The notes beneath the pieces are model-generated. The model was not told the DNA's origin, searched no databases, and was given only the letters and a program-made list of their open reading frames with translations. From assembly GCA_040376155.1 (NCBI GenBank), contig JBEIRG010000157.1, positions 1-9,348 on the forward strand: a stretch of DNA of 9,348 nt, in the 5' to 3' direction. The position numbers and the translations under genes are program-made. Source of the DNA: CADCWF01 sp903864575. Its GTDB lineage: Bacteria > Chloroflexota > Chloroflexia > Thermomicrobiales > UBA6265. Shown here one piece after another: positions 1-5,584 of the stretch. Every line of letters starts with the position of its first letter. The first letter of the stretch is position 1.

Positions 1-18
1 CACCTCGAGCAGGCGCAT
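1..18 (-). CDS. Start of a minus-strand gene leaving the left edge (MRLLEV...)
   Basis: Only six codons are visible (MRLLEV). The case for a real gene is the ribosome-binding site: on the minus strand GGGAGG (bases 30-25) lies 6 nt before the ATG, an ideal Shine-Dalgarno arrangement. A stop codon for another minus-strand frame (TAG, 32-30) lies just upstream, as often seen between genes of an operon. Starts like MRLLEV are common in ABC-transporter ATPases of the DppD type, which would suit the transporter operon on the same strand at the right of the window, but six residues cannot identify a product. It could equally be an unrelated gene. Confidence 0.35.
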
Positions 19-99
19 CCCATTCCTCCCTATCTCGCGCGCGGCGGGTTTGGCCCGAAGCGCGGAGCCCCCGGTCGCGAGGCCGTCATCAGCCCTCTA

Positions 100-2295
100 A
101 TGGGCCGCGACGATCTCCCGGCAGGCACCTTCGATGCGGTGATGACCTTCATCCAGGCCCTGACCGAGGCGGCCAAGCGCTCGAAGCAGACGCTGCTGGT
201 GGCCTCGATCCCCGACTCGGAGGTTGAGTACGGCAACGAGGCGGGAAAGCATGCGCAAATCCGGCTCGAGCACACTTTCGGGAGGCTTGAGTCGATCTGG
301 AAGCCGGTGACGCCCGCGGAGGGGTTCGAGATCGTCCGCAGGCGGCTCTTTGGCGATGTTTCCGATCCGGCGGCTCGCGATGCCGTTTGCCAGGAGTTCG
401 CCCGCCTCTACAACGACGCATCCTCCGGGGACTTTCCGCAGGAGGCGGCCTCGCCCGCCTACCTCGACGAGCTCAAGCGCAGCTACCCGGTGCACCCCGA
501 GGTCTTCCAGCAGTTGTACGAAACGTGGTCGACGCTGGAGCGCTTCCAGCGAACCCGCGGGGTGCTCCGGCTGATGGCCCTGATCATCCACGAGCTGTGG
601 GCGCGGGGAGACCAGTCCCGGATCATCATGCCCGGCGCGCTGCCGCTCGATGCCGGAAAGGTGCGCGGCGAGTTCCTGCGCTACCTCTCCCCGACATGGG
701 AGGCGGTGATCGACAACGATGTCGATGGGCCCAACTCGGAGCCGGTGCTGATCGATCAATCCAACGTCCGGCTCGGGCAGCACCAAGCGGCCCGGCGGGT
801 CGCCCGCACCATCTTCCTCGCCTCGGCGCCCACCGTCGCCGAACAGGGCGTTCGCGGGGTGGAGAGCGCCCGCATCCGCCTCGGCTCGCTTGAGCCGAAT
901 GTGCCGCTGCACGTGGCGAACGAGGCGATCCAGCAACTGGGGGAACGGGCCACCTACCTGTACGGCGGGAGTGGCCGCTACTGGTACGACACCCGCCCGA
1001 ACCTGAATCGCACCGCGGATGCCCGCGCTGCCCAGATCCCGGACTACGAACTCACGGCAGAAATCCGGAAGCGCCTCGTCGCCGGTTCGGGCGGCCGAGG
1101 CACCGCGGACAATCCCTTCGGCGGCGTGCACATCTTCCCGGTCGCGAGCGATGTACCGGACGACGGGCAGGTACGGCTGGTGGTGCTCCCGGCCGACGCG
1201 CCCCATGCCAGCGGCGGGGAGAGCGCGGCGAAGTCGGCCGCAATGGCGCTGCTGGATTCGCGCGGCGCAACGTCCCGGCTCGGGAAGAACATGGCGGTCT
1301 TCCTTGCGGCCGACCGCGATGGAGCGCAGTCGTTGCAGGCAGGAGTCCGGCAGTATCTGGCATGGCGGGAGATCGAGGAGCGAAAGGATGAGCTGAATCT
1401 CGATACCCACGGCCGGAGGCAGGCGCAGGAAAACCTCGGCCGCTGGAACGCGACGGTCGATGGAAGAGTGCAGGAGGCCTATGCCTGGCTGCTGGCGCCG
1501 CGGCAGGAGGGATCGGGTCCGTGGGAACTCGACATCCAGCGGGTAACGGGCCAGACCCCCTACATTCGCCGCGTGGTGACCGCCCTGCGGCAGGGACAGC
1601 TGCTGATCGAAACCCTGTCGCCCAAGGTGCTGCGGATGGCGATCGATCGCTGGTACTGGAAGGGCGATGAAACGCATCTGGACCTGAAGCGTCTCTGGGA
1701 AACGTTCACCAACTACGGCTACATGGAACGGCTGCGGGACGGGGACGTGCTCCGCGCCGCGGTGGCCGAGGGGGTGCGCTCTCCCGATTTCTTCGGCTAT
1801 GCGGCGGGCGTGTCGAAGGAGGGGCGGTTCGAGGGCCTCGTATTCAACCAGCAGTACAGCCCGGACCGGGTGATGCTCGACGGGTTGGCGGTGCTGGTGC
1901 GGCCGGAGGCGGCGATCGCGCAGATTGACCGGGATGAACGGGGCCGCACCGGCCCGACCGGGGGGACTGGCGAAACCGGCCAGACCGGCGGCGGGGGAGG
2001 CGGCCGCACCGGCCAGACCGCCGCCACCGGGCCATCCGGCGGCACCGCGGGGCGCCCACCCGCCCGGCGCTTCCACGCGACGGTCGATGTGAACCCGGTT
2101 CGCCCGCTGCCCGCGCTGACGCAGATCGTGGAGGAAGTGGTGCAGCACCTCGCCGCGGCCAGCGGCGTCTCGGTGCGGCTGGTGCTGGAGATCGACGCTG
2201 CAGCCCCCGCCGGCATGTCCGAAGACCTGAAGCGGACGGTCTCCGAAAACGCGAAGACCCTCAACTTCCGCAGCGCGGAGTTCGAGACGGAGTAG
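100..2295 (+). CDS. DUF499 (COG1483) ATPase-family protein, N-terminally truncated, probably a remnant
   Basis: The frame encodes 731 residues matching the central and C-terminal parts of DUF499/COG1483 proteins. Recognisable segments are GRDDLPAGTFDAVMTF at the very start, FGRLESIWKPVTPAEGF and EIVRRRLF (about 60-85), SRIIMPGALPL (about 175), LIDQSNVRLGQ (about 220), YLYGGSGRYWYDTRPNLNR (about 290-310), a Gly/Thr-rich linker (615-651) and a C-terminal domain ending in KTLNFRSAEFETE. Full-length members, as I recall them, are around 1,000 residues, with an N-terminal P-loop domain and a DEWVAYARQL-type Walker B region just before the GRDDLP motif. Both are absent here. The frame is open back to base 1, but bases 1-99 give no family similarity, no alternative start codon and no ribosome site before ATG 100. 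The family is linked to defence islands, usually with a DUF1156 DNA methylase, and a working copy would supply ATPase function. This copy is probably inactive, or it is the downstream part of a rearranged gene. The family call is confident; the start is not. Confidence 0.82.
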   Translation: MGRDDLPAGTFDAVMTFIQALTEAAKRSKQTLLVASIPDSEVEYGNEAGKHAQIRLEHTFGRLESIWKPVTPAEGFEIVRRRLFGDVSDPAARDAVCQEFARLYNDASSGDFPQEAASPAYLDELKRSYPVHPEVFQQLYETWSTLERFQRTRGVLRLMALIIHELWARGDQSRIIMPGALPLDAGKVRGEFLRYLSPTWEAVIDNDVDGPNSEPVLIDQSNVRLGQHQAARRVARTIFLASAPTVAEQGVRGVESARIRLGSLEPNVPLHVANEAIQQLGERATYLYGGSGRYWYDTRPNLNRTADARAAQIPDYELTAEIRKRLVAGSGGRGTADNPFGGVHIFPVASDVPDDGQVRLVVLPADAPHASGGESAAKSAAMALLDSRGATSRLGKNMAVFLAADRDGAQSLQAGVRQYLAWREIEERKDELNLDTHGRRQAQENLGRWNATVDGRVQEAYAWLLAPRQEGSGPWELDIQRVTGQTPYIRRVVTALRQGQLLIETLSPKVLRMAIDRWYWKGDETHLDLKRLWETFTNYGYMERLRDGDVLRAAVAEGVRSPDFFGYAAGVSKEGRFEGLVFNQQYSPDRVMLDGLAVLVRPEAAIAQIDRDERGRTGPTGGTGETGQTGGGGGGRTGQTAATGPSGGTAGRPPARRFHATVDVNPVRPLPALTQIVEEVVQHLAAASGVSVRLVLEIDAAAPAGMSEDLKRTVSENAKTLNFRSAEFETE
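1942..2052 (+). repeat. Collagen-like Gly-X-Thr linker within the DUF499 protein
   Basis: Residues 615-651 are a low-complexity run. It begins with perfect Gly-X-Thr triplets (GRT GPT GGT GET GQT), continues as a Gly tract (630-635) and ends in looser GRTGQ/GPSGG units rich in Gly and Thr. It separates the main body from the conserved C-terminal domain, which resumes near FHATVDVNPV. Flexible Gly-rich linkers at this point are usual in DUF499 proteins; the strict triplet register is less so. The repeated ACCGG-type codons could also favour slippage. Confidence 0.6.
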
Positions 2296-2514
2296 GGCAG
2301 CGGCGGCGGACCACGTCATCGGATCGTCACTGGGTTGCGTTGGTCCGGGCAGAGCACGACCGCGGAACCGGAATTGTCGATGCGAGCCGCAGTTTCGCCG
2401 AGATCGGCTGCCGTCCGGGGGGCCGTGACGCGGAGGAGAACTGCCGTCGGAACATTCGGCAAGCCTTCGTGATTCAAATCCTGAACTCACCCAGAGGCGA
2501 TGACCCCACTGAGG
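2296..2514 (+). other. Gene-free stretch between the DUF499 frame and the repressor promoter
   Basis: I see no convincing gene here. Just after the DUF499 stop there is an inverted repeat, CGGACCA (2307-2313) and TGGTCCG (2341-2347), with a 27-nt loop and no T-run, so it is at best a weak transcript-end structure. A 71-codon frame starting TTG at 2340 has no ribosome site and no recognisable content. Confidence 0.5.
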
Positions 2515-2560
2515 ACATATGTGCGTTTGTTAGTTATACGTTTGCATTGTGTTAGAATAA
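2515..2560 (+). promoter_or_regulatory. AT-rich promoter and candidate operator region of the repressor-recombinase unit
   Basis: This short stretch is sharply AT-rich in a GC-rich surrounding. A plausible sigma-70-like promoter is TTAGTT (2530-2535), a 17-nt spacer and TAGAAT (2553-2558), which would start transcription near 2565, about 27 nt before the repressor ATG. Repeated words overlap it: TGTTAG at 2528 and again at 2550 (22 bp apart), CGTTTG at 2524 and 2539, and the palindrome ACATATGT at 2515-2522. Their position suggests binding sites for the XRE protein encoded just downstream (autoregulation), but this is inference. The -10 is good and the -35 is poor. Confidence 0.45.
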
Positions 2561-2579
2561 GAAAAAGATTGACCACCGT

Positions 2580-2584
2580 GGAGG
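2580..2584 (+). promoter_or_regulatory. Ribosome-binding site that fixes the repressor start
   Basis: GGAGG at 2580-2584 is only 1 nt from the ATG at 2586 but 7 nt from the ATG at 2592. The second spacing is normal for initiation, so the protein most likely begins MPFDGG rather than MSMPFDGG. Confidence 0.7.
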
Positions 2585-2591
2585 AATGAGC

Positions 2592-2834
2592 ATGCCGTTC
2601 GACGGCGGACGACTACGCGAGGTTCGGCTGCGAAATGCGCTGAGCCTGCGAGACCTCGGCAAGAAAGCCGGGGTCAGCTATGACGCGATCCATGCTATCG
2701 AGACGGGGAAACAGGTCCCCCGGCCGTCGACGGTCCGCAAGCTGGCTCACGCGCTCGGCCGCGAGCCGGAGGACTTCTTTTCCAGTAACAGTGACAGGCA
2801 ACCCGGCGCAATCCCATCCGATGCCTCGGCATGA
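2592..2834 (+). CDS. Small XRE-family helix-turn-helix transcriptional regulator
   Basis: An 80-residue protein that is almost entirely one HTH_3/Cro-CI DNA-binding domain. It has the first helix GGRLREVRLRNALS (about 5-18), the helix-turn-helix LRDLGKKAGVSYDAIHAIET (about 19-38), the typical GKQVPRPSTVRKLAHALG stretch (about 39-56) and EPEDFF (about 58-63), followed by a short polar tail. There is no oligomerisation or peptidase domain, so it is probably a minimal Cro-like repressor or recombination-directionality regulator. Its start is set by GGAGG 7 nt upstream. It shares strand and direction with the recombinase downstream: its TGA stop (2832-2834) overlaps an ATG of the recombinase frame as ATGA. 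It likely controls its own promoter and that of the recombinase, keeping the element quiet. The HTH call is secure; the target is inferred from position. Confidence 0.85.
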   Translation: MPFDGGRLREVRLRNALSLRDLGKKAGVSYDAIHAIETGKQVPRPSTVRKLAHALGREPEDFFSSNSDRQPGAIPSDASA

Positions 2835-2850
2835 CCGAGGCATCGGATGG
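2814..2850 (+). repeat. Perfect 16-bp inverted repeat with a 5-nt loop at the repressor/recombinase boundary
   Basis: The arms CCATCCGATGCCTCGG (2814-2829) and CCGAGGCATCGGATGG (2835-2850) are exact reverse complements around the loop CATGA. The left arm and part of the loop encode the repressor's last residues. The loop holds the overlapping stop and start (ATGA). No T-run follows, so it is not a standard terminator. It may be an RNA hairpin controlling recombinase translation, or a DNA site for the repressor or recombinase. Confidence 0.85.
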
Positions 2851-2878
2851 CGCGCCGCGCGAATGGCGAACATCGACC

Positions 2879-2883
2879 GGAGG
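2879..2883 (+). promoter_or_regulatory. Ribosome-binding site supporting a GTG start for the recombinase
   Basis: GGAGG (2879-2883) lies 7 nt before the in-frame GTG at 2891. The upstream in-frame ATG at 2831 has no Shine-Dalgarno sequence and sits in a hairpin loop. The GTG at 2885 is too close to the GGAGG to be favoured. Confidence 0.55.
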
Positions 2884-2890
2884 GGTGAGG

Positions 2891-4408
2891 GTGGTCAGGA
2901 CAGCGAAGCGGACAACCAGGTCGCAGGTCGGCAACCGAGCCGTGATGTACGTCCGCGTGTCGAGCGAGGAGCAGGTCGAGGGCTACAGCCTGTCGGCGCA
3001 GGAGCGCGCCATTCACGCCTACTGCGCGTTTCACGGGTTCCAGGTCGTCGCTGAATATCGCGACGAGGGCAAGAGCGCGCGCACCGACGACCTGAACAAG
3101 CGGCCAGCGTTCAAGCAGATGCTCGACGCCGCCCAAACCGGCGCGTTCGACGCGGTCATCGTGCACAAGCTCGACCGCTTCGCCCGGAACCTGCGGGTGA
3201 CGCTGGAAACGCTCGACCTGCTGGAGAGGGCGAACGTCGGGTTCGTCAGCGTGAACGAGAACATGGACTTCGCGACCCCGATGGGCCGGGTCGTGCTCTC
3301 CACCATGGGGTCGCTCGCCCAGTTCTACTCCGACAACCTGAGCGCCGAGACCAAGAAGGGGAAGCACGAGCGCAAGCGGCAGGGGCTCTATAACGGGCTG
3401 CTGCCCTTTGGCTCGGTGAAGGGCGAGGATGGCCTGCCGGCGCCTCATCCCACCACACACACGGGGCTCCTGCTCGCGTTCAAGCTCGCAGCGGCCGGGA
3501 AGACGGACCGGGAAGTGGCTCAGGCACTGAACGCGGAGGGCTATCGCTCGACCGGCAACCGGGGTGGGAATCCGTTCACCAAGGACAGCGTGCGGCCGAT
3601 CCTCCAGAACCGCTTCTATCTCGGGGAGCTGCCGGACGGGGAGGGCGGCTGGGTCGCTGGCAAGCACGACGCGCTGATCGATCAGGACCTGTTCGTCGCG
3701 GCCGAGGTGGCGCGGGCCCGCAACACCCGGCGCCCGATCCGGGGAGGCCGGGCCGGACAACCCTGGGCGCTCTCCGGCCTGGCGGTGTGCACGTGCGGAT
3801 CGAGCATGGTCGCCAACGGCAGACCGGGCGGGCGCCGCAGCCTCCGCTGCTACGGAAGAGCTCAGGGAAGCGGCTGCACCCAGCCTTCGTTCTACGAGGA
3901 CGTGATCGATGAGCAACTGGCGGGTCTTGTCGAAAAGCTGGCCATTCCGCCAGCGCGCCGCAAGCAACTGGTCGATGCCTGGCTGCGCGCGCAGGCGCAG
4001 CGGTCAGAAGCCGGAGATGGCCGCGATCGCATTCAGCGGAAGCTCGATCGTCTGCGCGAGGCGTACCTTGACGGGGAACTGGGCAAGCGGGAGTACCAGC
4101 AGCGAAAAGAAACGCTGACGCTGGAACTTGCGGCGATGCCAGCAGAGGGCGAATCGCCGGCCCGGCTGGCCGAGCATCTCGCCGATTACCTCGCAGATAT
4201 GGCGGATCTGTGGGGAAAATCGACGGTCGAGGAGCGGAACCGGATCGCCCGGCTGCTCTTCGCGGAAGCGGTCGTGGAAAACAGAACGGTCGTAGCTGTG
4301 AAGCCACGACCGGAGCTGTTGCCATTTTTTCGCACCGTCACATGGTGCGTCGGCGGAAGCGACGGGATTCGAACCCGCGATCTCAGCCTTGACAGGGCTG
4401 CATGTTAG
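2891..4408 (+). CDS. Large serine recombinase (site-specific integrase) overlapping tRNA-Asp
   Basis: A 505-residue serine integrase (525 if started at ATG 2831). The N-terminal resolvase domain has YVRVSSEEQ with catalytic Ser24 and HKLDRFARN with active-site Arg96 and Arg99, followed by the long connecting helix (about 135-160). The central Recombinase domain includes GLLLAFKLAAAGKTDREVAQALN and the NRFYLGELP segment. A zinc ribbon follows with Cys300, Cys302, Cys320 and Cys329, then a coiled coil rich in Arg, Glu and Leu (about 378-417), as in integrases that control directionality. The protein would cut and rejoin attP and attB through a phosphoserine link, moving the element in or out of the chromosome. 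The GTG start is preferred because GGAGG lies 7 nt upstream; the ATG at 2831 overlaps the repressor stop (ATGA) and would be translationally coupled. The last 17 residues (GSDGIRTRDLSLDRAAC) and the stop are antisense to the tRNA-Asp gene, marking the tRNA 3' end as the probable attachment site. All catalytic residues expected are present, so it could be active. Confidence 0.93.
   Translation: MVRTAKRTTRSQVGNRAVMYVRVSSEEQVEGYSLSAQERAIHAYCAFHGFQVVAEYRDEGKSARTDDLNKRPAFKQMLDAAQTGAFDAVIVHKLDRFARNLRVTLETLDLLERANVGFVSVNENMDFATPMGRVVLSTMGSLAQFYSDNLSAETKKGKHERKRQGLYNGLLPFGSVKGEDGLPAPHPTTHTGLLLAFKLAAAGKTDREVAQALNAEGYRSTGNRGGNPFTKDSVRPILQNRFYLGELPDGEGGWVAGKHDALIDQDLFVAAEVARARNTRRPIRGGRAGQPWALSGLAVCTCGSSMVANGRPGGRRSLRCYGRAQGSGCTQPSFYEDVIDEQLAGLVEKLAIPPARRKQLVDAWLRAQAQRSEAGDGRDRIQRKLDRLREAYLDGELGKREYQQRKETLTLELAAMPAEGESPARLAEHLADYLADMADLWGKSTVEERNRIARLLFAEAVVENRTVVAVKPRPELLPFFRTVTWCVGGSDGIRTRDLSLDRAAC
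4331..4349. repeat. 6-bp inverted repeat 4 nt from the tRNA-Asp 3' end, candidate att arms
   Basis: CGCACC (4331-4336) and GGTGCG (4344-4349) flank a 7-nt centre and lie inside the recombinase frame next to a T6 run (4325-4330). Read in the tRNA direction, the hairpin is followed by A residues, so it does not make an intrinsic terminator. Its position at the element/tRNA border fits a short dyad bound by a serine integrase, or a structure affecting tRNA 3' processing. Confidence 0.4.
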
Positions 4409-4427
4409 GCCGCTACACCACGCCTCC
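4354..4427 (-). tRNA. tRNA-Asp, anticodon GTC
   Basis: A full cloverleaf folds on the minus strand. The acceptor is GGAGGCG with CGCTTCC (one G-U pair) and the discriminator is G73, the usual identity base for Asp. The D stem is GTGT/ACAT. The anticodon stem CAGCC/GGCTG is perfect around the loop CTGTCAA, with anticodon GTC. The T arm is GCGGG-TTCGAAT-CCCGT. The bases after G73 are CCG, so CCA is not encoded and must be added by the nucleotidyltransferase. The gene has its own promoter upstream. Its 3' 55 bases overlap, on the other strand, the end of the recombinase gene, the normal picture for an element integrated at a tRNA 3' end with the tRNA kept intact. Confidence 0.96.
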
Positions 4428-4437
4428 AGCGACCGGG

Positions 4438-4467
4438 ATCATACCCAACCCCGGCGGTGGGTGTCAA
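4438..4467 (-). promoter_or_regulatory. Promoter of tRNA-Asp (TTGACA-18-TATGAT)
   Basis: On the minus strand a perfect -35 box TTGACA (4467-4462) is followed by an 18-nt spacer and TATGAT (4443-4438), one base from the -10 consensus. Ten bases separate the -10 box from the first tRNA base at 4427, so transcription would start only a few bases before the mature 5' end. The promoter lies just past the stop codon of the C45 hydrolase gene (4474), so the tRNA is expressed independently of the transporter operon. Confidence 0.85.
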
Positions 4468-4473
4468 GGCGAG

Positions 4474-5553
4474 TCACAGGCGAACCTCCCGCCATGGGGC
4501 GCGGCAGGGGTTCCCGGCGCAGGCGAGGAGACGGCGGGCGGTAACGTCGATCAGGACGCTGCCGATGGTTCCGTACCCGAGCTCGCTTTCCGGAGCGTGG
4601 TGCTTGCAGACGGAGGAGGGCCAACCCGCGTGGTCGCTCATGGCCGCCCGCAATGTGTCGAGGGTCACCGTGCCGAAGGCCCGCTCCAGCAGCGATTGCA
4701 CGCGCAGCAGACGGAGGCGCGAATTGAGCAAATCCTCGTCCGCGTCGAGGTGGACGAGCGCGGGATTGGTCAGGTGGTTGGTATGGACGAGGAAGCGGTT
4801 GTTGCCGGGGATCATCGCCCAGGCCGAGCCAGTCGCCTCGATGTCGATCAGTTCGTCGTGGGTGGTCGCCAGCAGGTGATTGTTGCCGAAGGCCCGGTCC
4901 GGGGAGATGGCGACCCGGATCGCGCCCTCGAGGGTCGTTTCGCGCAGGATGCGGCGGTAGGCAAAAAGCTTCGGCACGCCAGCCCGGGCGTCCCGGGCGT
5001 ACAGCGCATTCCCGACCGAGCCGATGCCAACGGCATTGACGCCCTGGTGGAGCATGAGGCCGCCGTAGGCGAAGGCGGCGTAGGCCGGGGCGTCGTTCGG
5101 CTCGGCGTGGATGACGTAGGCAAAATCGGCCCAGCCCGCGGTGTTGTCCTCGTTGTGAGCGAGGAGCACATGGCCATCCGCGGCGCCCGCGCCCGAAACG
5201 CCGGCGACGGTGCAGGAAAATCTGCCGATGGACTGCATGAGCTCCTCTCCCGCGTTGAGCAAGAAGAGGGTTTCCAGGGGGACGCCGCTGCCCTCCGCCA
5301 TGCCGCGGAGTTCCTCGACCAGCCACGGGGCGGCGGCGTCAGTCGCGGCCAGGAAGGGACCGAGGTTGCCGAGGACGTCCGCCGGGTCGGCGCCGCCGAG
5401 TTCGTCCGTTGCAAGGGCAGCGGCGGCGCGAATCCGGTCGCGGGCGGCACGGCCGATATCGACGCCCATCTCTCGCGGGCTGCCGCCGGTGCGGATCAGC
5501 GGGATCAATGGACCTTCCGATACCGGCATTGGCGTGGGTGGCTGGCCGGTCAC
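4474..5553 (-). CDS. C45-family Ntn hydrolase (penicillin acyltransferase-like peptidase/amidase)
   Basis: A 359-residue protein of the C45 family (acyl-CoA:6-aminopenicillanate acyltransferase-like), whose members self-cleave before a Cys and then hydrolyse or transfer acyl-amide groups. Family marks: LNAGEELM (about 100-106), then FSCTVAGV with the predicted nucleophile Cys114, GHVLLAHNEDN with HNED at 133-136, the GLMLHQGVNAVGIGSVGNAL stretch (about 165-184), HTNHL (257-261) and the C-terminal AGNPC (346-350). No signal peptide is visible, so it should act in the cytoplasm. The start is GTG at 5553 with GGGAGA about 9-10 nt upstream; an ATG eight codons later lacks a ribosome site. It follows dppC by only 31 nt, so it is probably the last gene of the transporter operon and may process an imported amide, peptide or lactam. 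The substrate cannot be read from sequence. Confidence 0.88.
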   Translation of the reverse strand: MTGQPPTPMPVSEGPLIPLIRTGGSPREMGVDIGRAARDRIRAAAALATDELGGADPADVLGNLGPFLAATDAAAPWLVEELRGMAEGSGVPLETLFLLNAGEELMQSIGRFSCTVAGVSGAGAADGHVLLAHNEDNTAGWADFAYVIHAEPNDAPAYAAFAYGGLMLHQGVNAVGIGSVGNALYARDARAGVPKLFAYRRILRETTLEGAIRVAISPDRAFGNNHLLATTHDELIDIEATGSAWAMIPGNNRFLVHTNHLTNPALVHLDADEDLLNSRLRLLRVQSLLERAFGTVTLDTLRAAMSDHAGWPSSVCKHHAPESELGYGTIGSVLIDVTARRLLACAGNPCRAPWREVRL

Positions 5554-5584
5554 GATCGCGGTCTCCCTGCGAAGTACGGCAGGA

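Noticed and set aside
30..89. Short minus-strand peptide (MTASRPGAPRFGPNPPRAR) ending 12 nt before the left-edge gene
   Set aside because: It is 19 codons long, has no ribosome site and no known family. It may be the tail of a broken gene, but that cannot be supported.
2470..2482. GATTCAAATCC resembling a tRNA T-loop, considered as a second att site
   Set aside because: It shares only about 9 of 11 bases with the T-loop core, which all tRNAs resemble. The flanks do not match tRNA-Asp and no cloverleaf forms.
97..2490. 797-codon open frame on the minus strand opposite the DUF499 gene
   Set aside because: Its Arg/His/Pro-rich protein has no domain, and the opposite frame has clear family motifs. 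It is a by-product of high GC third positions.
2340..2555. 71-codon frame between the DUF499 gene and the repressor
   Set aside because: It has a TTG start without a ribosome site, runs through the AT-rich promoter region, and has no recognisable content.
2747..3967. 406-codon minus-strand frame opposite the recombinase
   Set aside because: It has low-complexity composition and no recognisable motif, and it is fully covered by the catalytic and zinc-ribbon coding sequence of the recombinase.
4325..4349. T6 run plus hairpin considered as an intrinsic terminator
   Set aside because: The T-run precedes the hairpin on the plus strand and becomes A-run after it on the minus strand, so neither direction gives a hairpin followed by U.
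4443..4462. ACCCA/TGGGT inverted repeat after the C45 gene, considered as a terminator
   Set aside because: It is only a 5-bp stem without a T-run, and it coincides with the spacer of the tRNA promoter, which explains the location better.
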